Shown: piece by piece, positions 44,482-53,739 of the stretch
Numbering within the stretch: position 1 is the stretch's first letter
Layout: each line of letters starts with the position of its first letter
NCBI GenBank assembly: GCA_021774335.1
Contig: JAJFJD010000009.1
Span: 1-64,000 of the forward strand
Length of the DNA stretch: 64,000 nucleotides
Source of the DNA: Alphaproteobacteria bacterium
GTDB taxonomy: Bacteria > Pseudomonadota > Alphaproteobacteria > UBA8366
Reading direction: 5' to 3'
Position numbers and translations under genes: made by a program
Notes under the pieces: model-generated
Told to the model about the DNA's origin: nothing
Seen by the model: only the letters and a program-made list of their open reading frames with translations
The model's database searches: none

Positions 44482-45318
44482 ATGAGCAGTTTGAAGGAAC
44501 TCGTGGCGGGACGGTACGGAATCGAACTCGATTGCGGCGCGGACATGGCGGCGGAAGGCACCTTGGCGCAGATCTTGAGCCGGGGCTCGCAGCGTCATTA
44601 CACCGATGAACCGGTCACCGACGATCTACTGCAGGTCCTGCTCGCCTGCGCGCAATCGGCGCCGACGAAATCCGATCTGCAGCAGTATTCGATCATCGTG
44701 GTCAAGGACGGGGCTCTGCGCCAGAAGCTGAGCGATCAAGGCGGCGGCATGGACTGGCCGCCGAAAGCGCCGGTCTTCCTGGTTTTTTGTGCCGACATCC
44801 ACCGAATTCGCCAACTCGCGGGCGTTCGGGGGCACGATCATCAGAACGATAATGTCGATACCTTCATGAACGGCATCATCGACGCCGCCGTCGCGATGCA
44901 GTGTTTCATCAACGCGGCCGAAGCGGCGGGGCTTGGCACCTGTCCGATCAGCCAAATCCGCAACAAGATCGACGAGACCTGCGAATTGTTGGGCTTGCCC
45001 GAAGGTGTTTTCCCGATTGCCGGGTTGGCGGTCGGCTGGCCTCAGTTTCCGACGCCACGCATCTCGCTGCGCCTGCCGCAGTCGGTCGTCGTCCATACCG
45101 ACCGATATGACGAGAGCAACATGCCGGCTAACGTGGAGGGTTATGACCAGCGGCGGCACGCGCATACGCCGCTGCCGGAAGCCAAGCAGCGTCACGTGGA
45201 TAAATATGGCGCGCTCGACTACTGCCCCTGGTCGGAAAATGTGACCCGCCAGCTTTCCCACCCGGAACGGCCCGGATTCCGGGATTTCCTGAACAAACAC
45301 GGTTTCAAGCTGGGCTAG
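44482..45318 (+). CDS. Nitroreductase family protein
   Basis: A 278-residue FMN enzyme. The start LSRGSQRHYTDEPVTDDLLQ is the FMN-binding opening (R-x-R-like), then CAQSAPTKSDLQQYSIIVVK, an AVAMQCFINAAEAAGLGTCP helix and GLPEGVFPIAGLAVGWP. The extra C-terminal part (HVDKYGALDYCPWSENVTRQ) is longer than in NfsA/NfsB. ATG 44482 follows GGAGAGG. Likely uses NAD(P)H to reduce nitro, quinone or enone substrates. Confidence 0.89.
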   Translation: MSSLKELVAGRYGIELDCGADMAAEGTLAQILSRGSQRHYTDEPVTDDLLQVLLACAQSAPTKSDLQQYSIIVVKDGALRQKLSDQGGGMDWPPKAPVFLVFCADIHRIRQLAGVRGHDHQNDNVDTFMNGIIDAAVAMQCFINAAEAAGLGTCPISQIRNKIDETCELLGLPEGVFPIAGLAVGWPQFPTPRISLRLPQSVVVHTDRYDESNMPANVEGYDQRRHAHTPLPEAKQRHVDKYGALDYCPWSENVTRQLSHPERPGFRDFLNKHGFKLG

Positions 45319-45405
45319 GCCCACTGGACCTATGGGCGGCGGACCGCTAAAAATCGGTGCCGACGGTCGATGACGGACACTAAGAATGCGTGGGAGAATG
45401 AGGAC

Positions 45406-46191
45406 ATGACGGACAAGATGCTGGCGGAGAAAACACCGCCTGTCGCCACCATGACCTTCAACAATCCGGCCCGTCACAACGCGGTTTCGAGTGATATGTG
45501 GGCCGCTGCGGCTGAGATCATGACCGATTTCGTTGCCGACGATGCGGTCCGCGCCATCGTTGTGACCGGCGCGGGCGGCAAGGCCTTCGTGTCCGGGGCC
45601 GATATCTCGAAATTCGAGGATGAGCGCGCCAATGCTGAGGCGGAAGAGCTGTATCACGCCCGTACGACGGAAGCGCGGGAGAAGCTGATCAATGCGCCGA
45701 AGCCGACGATCGCCAAGATCCGTGGTTATTGCATCGGCGGCGGCGTGGCGACGGCGCTGGCCTGCGATATCCGCATCTGTTCGGATAATGCGCGCTTCGC
45801 GATTCCGGCGGCGAAGCTGGGGCTTGGCTATGACTATGCGGGCATCCGCCGGCTGGTCGATGTTGTCGGCCCATCCTTCGCGAAGGAAATCTTTTATACC
45901 GCCCGCCAGTTCTCGGCCGAGGAAGCCCGCGACATGGGCTTGGTCGATCAGGTGGTGCCGGCGGACGAATTGGACAGTTACGTCCAGGAGTATGCGGAGA
46001 CCATCGCCGGGAACGCCCCGATGACCATGCATGCGTTGAAGACGAGCGTGGCTGAATTGGTGAAAGATCCCGCCGACCGCGACCTCGATCTGTGTGATGA
46101 ACTGGTAGAAGCCGCCAATCACAGCCAAGACTATGAAGAGGGCCGCGCGGCCTTCATGGAGAAGCGTAAGCCCAATTTCGCTGGGCGTTAA
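45406..46191 (+). CDS. Enoyl-CoA hydratase family protein, copy 2
   Basis: A 261-residue crotonase. It carries PPVATMTFNNPARHNAVSS, the oxyanion loop VTGAGGKAFVSGADISKFED and AKIRGYCIGGGVATALACDI, then KLGLGYDYAGIRRLVDVVG. The usual first Glu of hydratases is replaced in this loop (GYDYAG), so it may be an isomerase or thioesterase-like paralogue. I use ATG 45406 (GAGG before it); an in-frame ATG at 45370 lengthens it. It precedes the permuted acyl-CoA synthetase gene by 150 bp. Confidence 0.85.
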   Translation: MTDKMLAEKTPPVATMTFNNPARHNAVSSDMWAAAAEIMTDFVADDAVRAIVVTGAGGKAFVSGADISKFEDERANAEAEELYHARTTEAREKLINAPKPTIAKIRGYCIGGGVATALACDIRICSDNARFAIPAAKLGLGYDYAGIRRLVDVVGPSFAKEIFYTARQFSAEEARDMGLVDQVVPADELDSYVQEYAETIAGNAPMTMHALKTSVAELVKDPADRDLDLCDELVEAANHSQDYEEGRAAFMEKRKPNFAGR

Positions 46192-46341
46192 CGCCCGCCG
46201 CCGCGACTCGCCCTGCCGTCGGGCTATGTGTATGATCCGGCCCGTTGCCATCCGACTGTTACAGGTTCGGCCCCGCCCGCGGAGCGCATTTCACTCGGAC
46301 CTGGCTCTCCTTCACCCGATCCCACTGCGAGAAGAATAAGA

Positions 46342-48507
46342 ATGGACGCCAAATCGATCATTGCGGATGCCCGGCGCGACGGCCGTCAGGCGCTGGACGA
46401 GGAAACAGGAAAGCAACTTCTGGCCGGGTGCGGGATCGCCGTGCCGCAGTCCGTTGTGGTTGCCGACGGGGCGGCTGCAGCGCAAATCGAGGGGCTGTCG
46501 TTTCCGGTCGTCGCCAAGGTGATGTCCGAGGAAATCCTGCATAAGAGTGATGCGGGCGGGGTGCAGATCAATCTTCAATCGGCCACCGACGTAAAGGCGG
46601 CAATCGACACGATGGCGGCAGCACCGGGGATTAAGGGCCGCAAGATCGACTGCTACCTGGTCGAGGAAATGGCGCCCAAGGGACAGGAAGTTGTGGTCGG
46701 CGCGGTGCGTGACCCGCAGTTCGGGCCGATGATCATGGTTGGCCTTGGCGGCATCTTCGTCGAAGTGTTGGCCGATGTCGCTTTCCGGCTGTGCCCGATC
46801 ACCGAGCAGGACGCCGTTTCGATGCTCGATGAGCTTCGCGGCAGCGCCATACTCGACGGCGTGCGCGGACAGGCCGCGGTGTCTCGGCAGGCCATCGTCG
46901 ACGTGCTGCTCAAACTCGGCGGAGAGGGCGGATTGCTTATGGCATTGCGCGACGATCTGGCCGAAGTGGACGTGAACCCGCTGATCGTCTCGGCGAACGG
47001 GGCGGTCGCGGTCGATGCGCGGTTCATCCTCTGCGAAGAAGATAGCGAGACGTCGCAGGATGGCGCTGCGGTCGAGACCAGCGATTTCGAAAAGCTGTTC
47101 GCACCCGAAGCGATCGCGGTGGTCGGCGCATCGAGTACCAGCGTCACTATTGGCAACACTTTTATTCAGCGCATGCGCAATTACGGGTTCGACAAGCCGA
47201 TCTATCCGATCCATCCCAAGGCGGACGAAGTCGAAGGCCTGAAGGCGTATCCGTCTTTCGCCGATATGCCGACGGCGGCGGACTATTGCTACATCGCCGT
47301 GGGCGCGGCGAACGTGCCGCCGGTTCTGGCTAGCATGGAGAACCGGGTGCGGTTTGCGCAGGTGATTTCCAGCGGCTTCGCCGAGGTTTCGCATGGCGTG
47401 GACCTGGAAGCGGACCTGGTTGCGTCGGCCCGCAAGGGCGGCGTGCGGGTGCTGGGACCGAACTGCCTCGGCATGTATTCGCCGCGCGGCAAGGTGACAT
47501 TTCCAGTGAATCCGTCGAAGGAACTCGGCACGGTCGGTGTCATTTCACAGAGCGGCGGGCTCGGCACCGACATCATCACGCGCGGCGAGCGCCGCGGCAT
47601 CCGCTTCAGCGGCCTGGTCACCGTCGGCAACAGCGCGGACCTGGGGCCGAATGACCTGCTCGAATTCTATCTGGCCGATTCCGAGACCAAGGTCGTCGGC
47701 ATGTATGTCGAAGGCATCCGCGACGGCCGCCGCTTGTTCGATGTGCTGCGGAAGAACAACGCCGATAAGCCCGTCGTGATCCTCAAAGGTGGCCGCACGC
47801 AAAAGGGGCTTGCGGCAGCAGCATCGCATACGGGGTCTCTGGCGGGCGACGACCGGGTCTGGGTCGCGCTGTCGCAGCAGACCGGCTGCGTGCTGGCGGA
47901 AACCCTGGACGAGTTCCTCGACATTTTGCTGGCGTTCCAGACGATGACGCCGCGCCGCGACAAGGCTACGTCGCAGGTTGCGTTGTTCGGCAACGGCGGC
48001 GGCACCAGCGTGCTGGCGACCGATTTCTTTTATCGTCATGGCCTCGACATCGATCCGTTCGGAGAGGCGGCCTTTAAGGGGCTGGAGGCGCTGGAATTGC
48101 CGCCCGGCACCAGCATTGCCAACCCGGTCGACGCGCCGGTCGGCACCATGCAGCAGGAAGAAGGCCGGATCGCCGAGAAGATCCTCGACGTGATCTACGC
48201 AAATGCGAGTCCCGAGGCGCTGGTGATGCATCTCAACCTCGCTGCTTTCGTCGGGCGCGGGCCGATCGATCCGCTCGACAACTTGATCACCGCGGCGGAG
48301 CGGGTGCAGGAGAAGTATCCCGGACAGGCGCATTTCGCGCTGGTGCTGCGGTCCAGCGGCGCGCCGGACATCGAGGAAAGCAAACAGAAATACCGCCAGC
48401 GCGCACTCGACGTGGGCATTCCCGTCTATGACGAGTTGAGCAACACGGCCTTTGCGCTTGCCGCGGTCAGCCGCTACGAGGCCTTCGTCGCCGCCCGGAG
48501 CACATGA
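46342..48507 (+). CDS. NDP-forming acyl-CoA synthetase, ATP-grasp first (permuted)
   Basis: A 721-residue ligase whose domain order is the reverse of the one at 30686-32851: ATP-grasp first (GCGIAVPQSVVV, FPVVAKVMSEEILHKSDAGG, residues about 20-235), then CoA-binding domain (LFAPEAIAVVGASSTSVTIG, about 250-375), then the ligase/flavodoxin part with GVISQSGGLGTDIITRG, AAASHTGSLAGDDRVW and GNGGGTSVLATDFF. Homology starts at ATG 46342; the frame opens at 46228. Equal total length but different order marks two subfamilies. Follows a crotonase gene. Confidence 0.92.
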   Translation: MDAKSIIADARRDGRQALDEETGKQLLAGCGIAVPQSVVVADGAAAAQIEGLSFPVVAKVMSEEILHKSDAGGVQINLQSATDVKAAIDTMAAAPGIKGRKIDCYLVEEMAPKGQEVVVGAVRDPQFGPMIMVGLGGIFVEVLADVAFRLCPITEQDAVSMLDELRGSAILDGVRGQAAVSRQAIVDVLLKLGGEGGLLMALRDDLAEVDVNPLIVSANGAVAVDARFILCEEDSETSQDGAAVETSDFEKLFAPEAIAVVGASSTSVTIGNTFIQRMRNYGFDKPIYPIHPKADEVEGLKAYPSFADMPTAADYCYIAVGAANVPPVLASMENRVRFAQVISSGFAEVSHGVDLEADLVASARKGGVRVLGPNCLGMYSPRGKVTFPVNPSKELGTVGVISQSGGLGTDIITRGERRGIRFSGLVTVGNSADLGPNDLLEFYLADSETKVVGMYVEGIRDGRRLFDVLRKNNADKPVVILKGGRTQKGLAAAASHTGSLAGDDRVWVALSQQTGCVLAETLDEFLDILLAFQTMTPRRDKATSQVALFGNGGGTSVLATDFFYRHGLDIDPFGEAAFKGLEALELPPGTSIANPVDAPVGTMQQEEGRIAEKILDVIYANASPEALVMHLNLAAFVGRGPIDPLDNLITAAERVQEKYPGQAHFALVLRSSGAPDIEESKQKYRQRALDVGIPVYDELSNTAFALAAVSRYEAFVAARST

Positions 48508-48550
48508 CCGGACATTCGGTGTCACGTGGCCGTCAACCAGCTCCTGGACT

Positions 48551-49345
48551 TTACTTGAGCTTGTCCGGAATGGGACCGTCATTCGTGGTTGGACTGTTGA
48601 TGAAAACCAATAAGGTTTCCACTGCCGGGAGGTCGGCGGCCTCGACACCATCCACTTCGAAGGTGGTGTACCCTCGGCCCATGCCATAGGCCTGAGAAAT
48701 GAATAGACGGCACCGCTTGTCGTAGGCGCTAATTTTCACCTTCCAGTGTTTGTTTGCGATCGTTTTTTGCCCGAATAACCGCTTCTCGGTGCGGAACCAA
48801 CGGGGAGTCCATTTAAACCCGTTGGCATCGATAGGGGCGATGTACCGCCCGGCGGATTGAAGCCTAAGGCGTTCCCGCGCCTCCCAGCAAACGACGTGGA
48901 TCAATTCATCAGTGTGTTCGCGTTCTTCCAACGTCTCGAGCCGTGTTTGATAGAGGTTCCGGTACAGCGCCTCCAGTCGGTTCAGATGCTCCTTGCGTGG
49001 TATAACCTGCTCAACCGTGAAATCGCCATTGTCATCGACCAACGGTTCGCCAGTATCGGTGAGGTAGGTATTCACCTGACCTCCGAAGTAATCGCGGATC
49101 GAAACAGATTTTACGATGGCGCGCAGCTTCGCTTTTCTCCGGTTCCGTTCCTTTCTGGGGAATGAGGAAAATGTACGCGGGCGCGGATTTGCCGTCCGCC
49201 GTGGTTGCCGGACCCGGCCACCGTCCTGATTAGGGTCATCGGCTACCCATTCCATGCCCAACCCGTTGCACATGATGCACGTTCCGGCGCCGCTAACCGC
49301 GTCCCGTCCGGACCCTGAACAGTAGCTGCACATGACTTGTCCCAT
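48551..49345 (-). CDS. Hypothetical protein with DnaJ-like zinc-finger N-terminus
   Basis: A 264-residue protein that I do not recognise. Residues 6-30 hold two CxxCxGxG-type knuckles (CSYCSGSG and CIMCNGLG), as in the cysteine-rich domain of DnaJ. A basic linker (RRTANPRPRTFSSFPRKERN) follows, then a mixed domain ending in a strand-rich part (FISQAYGMGRGYTTFEVDGV). The DNA looks more AT-rich than its neighbours, which may mean recent transfer. A GAGGGTGG ribosome site precedes ATG 49345. No phage or IS hallmark is seen around it. Confidence 0.65.
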   Translation of the reverse strand: MGQVMCSYCSGSGRDAVSGAGTCIMCNGLGMEWVADDPNQDGGRVRQPRRTANPRPRTFSSFPRKERNRRKAKLRAIVKSVSIRDYFGGQVNTYLTDTGEPLVDDNGDFTVEQVIPRKEHLNRLEALYRNLYQTRLETLEEREHTDELIHVVCWEARERLRLQSAGRYIAPIDANGFKWTPRWFRTEKRLFGQKTIANKHWKVKISAYDKRCRLFISQAYGMGRGYTTFEVDGVEAADLPAVETLLVFINSPTTNDGPIPDKLK

Positions 49346-49372
49346 GAAGCCACCCTCTTCGTTTCAAGCGGC

Positions 49373-50755
49373 TTACTCGGCTGCCGCCGGCCGCGCGGCG
49401 AGCGAACTCGACGCCGAGAAATCGATATCCTCGGGATAGCCGGCGACCGCACGTTTCAGGGCGGTTTCCAGCCGGCCGACCACGTCATCGATCTCCGCCT
49501 CGGTGATGATCAGCGGCGGTGCCACGCGCATGTAGTTCTTCACGCAGATCGTGATCACGCCTTCCATCGCCGCGTTGTAGCGGAACCGCTCGGCCATGGC
49601 GTAGTCGGGCGTCTTGCTTTTCTTGTCGGTGACGATGTCGAGCATCTGATAGAGGCCCTTGCCGCGGATATCGCCGATGCACTCGTAGCGCTCCTTCAGG
49701 CCGTCCAGCTTTTCGCGCAGGATGATGCCGAGCTTTTCGGCGCGCGCCGGAAGGTTGTCGCGCAGCACGATCTGCAGACTCTTTAGTGCCACCGCCGACG
49801 GCAGTGGGTCGGCGGGATAGGTGCCGGCCCAGGGCAGGCCCGCATCGCCCGCGACTTCCTCGGCGATTTCTGGCGTGGTGACGGTGCCGCAGATGGCGAG
49901 GCCAACCGACATGCCCTTTGCGAAGGTGACGATGTCGGGCATCACGTCGTTATGCTCGAAGGCCCAGAGCTTACCGGTGCGCGCGGGCGCCAGTTGCGCC
50001 TCGTCCAGGATCAGCAGCGAGCCCCAGTCGTCCGCCAGCTTCCGCATGCGCGGCAGCCATTCGTCCGGCGGCACGATCATGCCGCCCGGCACCAGGATCG
50101 ATTCGGCGATGATCGCCGCAACCGACTTGCTGGTCATGTGTTCCATCATGTCTTCGCTGAGCTTCAAGCAATCGATGTCGCAGGAGGGATATTCCAGGTT
50201 CACCGGGCAGCGGAAACAGAAGGGCGCCAGGATCGCGTTGGACCGTGCCGGCATCATCAACGGGCCGAGCCCGCCCTTGCGCTCGCCGCCGACGCTGGTC
50301 ACGGCCTCGACCGCGAGCGACCCGCCGTGCAGCCCGCGAAGCACCGAAACGATGTCATGCTTGCCGGTCTTGGCGATCGCCATGCGCATGGCGATTTCGT
50401 TGGCTTCCGACCCTGTGACCGCGAAGTTCACGACTTTCAGGTTGCCGGGCAGGGTGCTGGTGATCAGTTCCGCGAACTCGATGGCCCACGGGTTCGAGTA
50501 CCAGGACGATTCATGCACCAGCTTGCCGGCCTGTTCGCGGATCGTCTCGGTCAGTTCCGGATGCGAATGGCCGAGCACCATGCACATCATGCCGGCGGTC
50601 AGGTCGTAGTAGTCGTTGCCGTCCACGTCGGTGACGAAAACGCCTTTGCCGCTCTCCAGGATGATGCGCGGTTCATAACGCCAGCCGAACACGGTCTTGG
50701 CATCGCGCTCCATCAAGTCGATATGCCGGTTGGAAAACGAGAAATCCTTGCTCAT
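49373..50755 (-). CDS. Class III aminotransferase (PLP)
   Basis: A 460-residue fold-type I transaminase. It contains the cofactor region VTGSEANEIAMRMAIAKTG, the aspartate DEAQLAPARTGKLWAFEHND and the Schiff-base lysine in DIVTFAKGMSVGL. The tail holds PPLIITEAEIDDVVGRLETA. It resembles omega-amino acid or 2,2-dialkylglycine-type enzymes. It is directly followed (upstream on the minus strand) by the second M81 gene, 50 bp away; the two probably share a transcript and could process an N-acylated or cyclic amino compound. Confidence 0.9.
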   Translation of the reverse strand: MSKDFSFSNRHIDLMERDAKTVFGWRYEPRIILESGKGVFVTDVDGNDYYDLTAGMMCMVLGHSHPELTETIREQAGKLVHESSWYSNPWAIEFAELITSTLPGNLKVVNFAVTGSEANEIAMRMAIAKTGKHDIVSVLRGLHGGSLAVEAVTSVGGERKGGLGPLMMPARSNAILAPFCFRCPVNLEYPSCDIDCLKLSEDMMEHMTSKSVAAIIAESILVPGGMIVPPDEWLPRMRKLADDWGSLLILDEAQLAPARTGKLWAFEHNDVMPDIVTFAKGMSVGLAICGTVTTPEIAEEVAGDAGLPWAGTYPADPLPSAVALKSLQIVLRDNLPARAEKLGIILREKLDGLKERYECIGDIRGKGLYQMLDIVTDKKSKTPDYAMAERFRYNAAMEGVITICVKNYMRVAPPLIITEAEIDDVVGRLETALKRAVAGYPEDIDFSASSSLAARPAAAE

Positions 50756-50805
50756 CGCCGTACCCTTTCCGAATACCCTATCGGGTATTGGAACGCGGAT
50801 CGGCG

Positions 50806-52296
50806 TTACCTGTCCAGCGGGAAGAGTCCGGCGCGCGCGTTTCGGTAGGGCAGGGTCGTCAGATCGGCGGGTCCCCAGTCCGGCGTATCGACCACGATGA
50901 TCTCCTCGGCGATGTCCTCGTAGACCGCGCGGAAATGCGTCTTCGACCGCAACAGGACGATGTCGAAGTCGTCAATGTCGTAGCCAAACTGTGTGAATGG
51001 ATCGAGGTCGATGGCGAATACGTAACGCGAGACGATGGAGACGACGACGTCGCCGGTGTCGATCACCGCGGCGGGGCCGAGGCGGATTTCGTAGCCATTC
51101 CACATCTTGCCGGTGCCGCGGTAGGACTTATCCCCGGCATAGACGATGCGGCCGGTGAGCGTGACCGGCGACCCGGCGCGGTCCGATGACCATCCGCCGA
51201 CCGGCAGCGTGATCTCCGCCCCTTCGCCCGCGGCGATCGCCTTTTCGGCGGCGGCCGCGTCCCATAGGTAGGGGACCATGATGCGCGGTCCGGGATATTT
51301 CGTGATCTCGTGCAATATATGCGTCGAATCGTTCATCCGGTCTGCGTGCTCCAGCAGGACGATCGGCCGGGACGCCGTGCGCGATAGATCGATCGCCCGG
51401 GCGACGCCGTCTGGCAGGCCCGACACCATGTCCTCGTGCAGCAAATCCTCTCGGATAGTCCAGATCTTATCGGCAAGGCTCTCCGCAGCGCGGTCCGCAA
51501 GGGCCTGATCGCCGTCCGCCACTACGACGACGCTGAACCCGACCTGCGGCACGTCCGCATAGGCAAAGCCGCAGAAGATCGAGACATCGACGATGGCGTC
51601 GTGGTCGCGTTCCCAGGCGAAACCCTCGGCGACGATATCGGAAAGCGGCGGGATCGATGTGGCGGTGAAGATGCTGGGCAGCATCACGTCGGGTTTGCGG
51701 ATCGCCATCACCGGCGATACGTCGCCGCGCAGCATCCGCACCAGCGCGCGGGCGGCCCGCCGGCCCGTTTCGTCCATGTCCGTATGCGGCGAATAGTGAT
51801 ACCCGAACAGTCCGTCCGCCAGGTCGCCGAACCGCGCGTCGATATTGCCGTGCAGGTCGGACGCCACCATTACCGGGAGATCAGGTCCGAGGATGTCCCG
51901 CACCGCCTGCATGAATTCCTGCTCGGGATCGGTCCGCGTGGGCGTCGTCATCGCGCCGTGCAGGAACAACGCGACGCCGTCGATGCCGTCTCGAACGTCC
52001 GCTAATCCGGCGCAGATTTCATCGCGGAAGTGGACGAAGGCCTCGTCCGACGCATTGCCGCCGGCACCGAGGTCCGCATAGGTCAGCGGCACGATCTCGA
52101 CTCTTTCGGCGTCGAGCACGTCGATGAACCCGCCGCCCGGTGATTGCGATCCGCGCAGTCCGTCGGTCAGGCCATCGCCGCGATAGGTAACAGCCTCGAA
52201 ATCGGCGATGCTCGCCGCCCCCGGCAGGAAGGAAACGGATTCAAGCGCAAAACCGGCGATGGCAACGCGCAAGGGTTTCTCAGAATCGGCGGGCAT
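50806..52296 (-). CDS. M81 family metallopeptidase (MlrC-like), copy 2
   Basis: A 496-residue paralogue of the M81 protein at 40533, but far diverged. Metal-site pieces are VASDLHGNIDARFGDLADGL and YHYSPHTDMDETG, matching DYHANI and YPHVD of the first copy. The second domain shows VVLLRSKTHFRAVYEDIAEE near its end. It stands in front of the aminotransferase gene on the minus strand. A dipeptide or other small amide is the likely substrate. Confidence 0.88.
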   Translation of the reverse strand: MPADSEKPLRVAIAGFALESVSFLPGAASIADFEAVTYRGDGLTDGLRGSQSPGGGFIDVLDAERVEIVPLTYADLGAGGNASDEAFVHFRDEICAGLADVRDGIDGVALFLHGAMTTPTRTDPEQEFMQAVRDILGPDLPVMVASDLHGNIDARFGDLADGLFGYHYSPHTDMDETGRRAARALVRMLRGDVSPVMAIRKPDVMLPSIFTATSIPPLSDIVAEGFAWERDHDAIVDVSIFCGFAYADVPQVGFSVVVVADGDQALADRAAESLADKIWTIREDLLHEDMVSGLPDGVARAIDLSRTASRPIVLLEHADRMNDSTHILHEITKYPGPRIMVPYLWDAAAAEKAIAAGEGAEITLPVGGWSSDRAGSPVTLTGRIVYAGDKSYRGTGKMWNGYEIRLGPAAVIDTGDVVVSIVSRYVFAIDLDPFTQFGYDIDDFDIVLLRSKTHFRAVYEDIAEEIIVVDTPDWGPADLTTLPYRNARAGLFPLDR

Positions 52297-52382
52297 GGCG
52301 GTGGGACTCCGGATGGCGGGGCGATCCGATCATAGCCGCATGGCTCACAGTCGCCAGTATTTCGTTGCCAAATATTACCACC

Positions 52383-52450
52383 GTCGTTCCCGCGAAAGCG
52401 GGAATCCAGTTTCGCCGTCAATCGTGGATTCCCGCTTTCGCGGGAATGAC
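52383..52450. repeat. REP-like inverted doublet
   Basis: Two facing copies of a 26-bp element. Copy one at 52383-52408 has the core TTCCCGCGAAAGCGGGAA; copy two at 52425-52450 is its reverse complement, differing only at the fourth base of the outer arm. Each copy is itself a palindrome (arms TTCCCGC/GCGGGAA, GAAA loop). Only one pair is seen in the window, between the metZ stop (52467) and the second M81 start. The same core is common as an extragenic palindrome in many proteobacteria. Confidence 0.85.
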
Positions 52451-52466
52451 ATCGAATTTGGTGTGT

Positions 52467-53660
52467 TTACGCCGCCAGGGCGCGGGCCAGGTCCTCTTTG
52501 AGGTCCTCGACGTCCTCCAGTCCGACCGACAGCCGCAACAGCCCTTCGGTAATGCCGAGGCGTTCGCGCTCCTCTTCCGGCAGGCGTTGGTGCGTGGTTG
52601 TGGCCGGGTGGGTGACGATGCTTTTCGTGTCGCCGAGGTTGTTGGAGATGTCGATGATTTCAAGCGCATTCTGGATGCGATAGGCGCGTTCCTTGCCGCC
52701 ATCGATTTCGAAGGCGAGGACGGAGCCGGGCTTTTTCATCTGCCATTTCGCCAGCGTGTATTGCGGATGGCTTTCCAGGCCCGGATAGATCACGCGATCC
52801 ACGCCGGGCTGCGTTTCAAGGAATTCGGCGATCGCCTGCGCGTTCTGGCAATGCCGCTCCACGCGCAGGTCCAGCGTCTCCAATCCCTTCAACAACACCC
52901 ACGCATTAAACGGGCTGCAGGCGGGGCCGGTATGGCGGATCAGCTGTTGCAGGTTGTCGTCGTAAAAGCTCTGCGGCCCCAGGATCGCGCCGCCGAGCGC
53001 ACGGCCCTGTCCGTCGATATGTTTGGTCGCGGAATAGACGATGATGTCGGCACCGAAATCCAGCGGATGCTGCAACACCGGCGTCGCCAGCACGTTGTCG
53101 ACCACCAGCTTGCCGCCCGCCGCATGGGTCAGTTCGGCGATCTTGCCGAGGTCGATGATCTCCAGCGTCGGGTTGGATGGCGTTTCCAAAAAAACGCAAT
53201 CGGTCGGTTTGGAGAGCGCCTTTTCCCACTGGTCCAAATCGGTGCCGTCGACGAATTCCGTCTCGACGCCATAGCGCGGCAGCAGTTCGGCGATGATGTA
53301 ATGGCATGACCCGAATAGCGCCCGCGAGGCGACCAGCCGGTCGCCCGCCTTCAGCAAGGCGAGCAAGGACGTGAACACCGCCGACATGCCGCTTGCGGTG
53401 GCGGTGCAGGACTCCGCGCCTTCCAGCAGGCGCAAGCGTTCCTCGAAGGCGGCGACCGTCGGGTTGCCGTAGCGGGAATAGATGTAGCGGTCGGTCTCGC
53501 CCTTGAAGGCGGCCTCGGCATCCTCCGCCCGGTCGTAGACGAAGCCCGAGGTCAGGAACAGCGCCTCGGCGGTTTCCCGATGCGGGGATCGATCGAGCCC
53601 GCCGCGCACCAAATTGGTCTGCGTCCGGTAGGTCCGTTTCGATGATTGCGATCCGTCCAT
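52467..53660 (-). CDS. metZ: O-succinylhomoserine sulfhydrylase MetZ
   Basis: A 397-residue PLP enzyme of methionine biosynthesis: it adds sulfide to O-succinylhomoserine to give homocysteine. The Cys/Met-family core runs YIYSRYGNPTVAAFEERL (substrate-binding Tyr/Arg), ATASGMSAVF, FLETPSNPTLEIIDL (aspartate/proline loop), VVDNVLATPVLQHPL and the lysine motif VYSATKHIDGQGRALGG. AGGAGG lies before ATG 53660. Control: a SAM-II riboswitch at 53740-53800 on the same strand, which supports the methionine role over the cystathionine-cleaving paralogues. Confidence 0.93.
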   Translation of the reverse strand: MDGSQSSKRTYRTQTNLVRGGLDRSPHRETAEALFLTSGFVYDRAEDAEAAFKGETDRYIYSRYGNPTVAAFEERLRLLEGAESCTATASGMSAVFTSLLALLKAGDRLVASRALFGSCHYIIAELLPRYGVETEFVDGTDLDQWEKALSKPTDCVFLETPSNPTLEIIDLGKIAELTHAAGGKLVVDNVLATPVLQHPLDFGADIIVYSATKHIDGQGRALGGAILGPQSFYDDNLQQLIRHTGPACSPFNAWVLLKGLETLDLRVERHCQNAQAIAEFLETQPGVDRVIYPGLESHPQYTLAKWQMKKPGSVLAFEIDGGKERAYRIQNALEIIDISNNLGDTKSIVTHPATTTHQRLPEEERERLGITEGLLRLSVGLEDVEDLKEDLARALAA

Positions 53661-53692
53661 TGCGTCCTCCTGCGCCGGCTCCCGGCGCCATG

Positions 53693-53708
53693 AAAAAACC
53701 CCGACCGG
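53693..53708 (-). terminator. Possible riboswitch-linked terminator arm
   Basis: On the minus strand CCGGTCGGGG is followed by six T (plus-strand A-run 53693-53698). The arm can pair with CCCGACCGG inside the SAM-II aptamer, about 70 nt upstream. This would terminate transcription or compete with the aptamer fold. The long loop makes it less certain than a usual hairpin. Confidence 0.4.
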
Positions 53709-53739
53709 TCAAATAGATCAGGGCTTCCAACGGACGCTC

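Noticed and set aside
44626-46251. 541-codon minus-strand ORF opposite nitroreductase and crotonase
   Set aside because: It crosses two well-supported plus-strand genes and shows no family motif.
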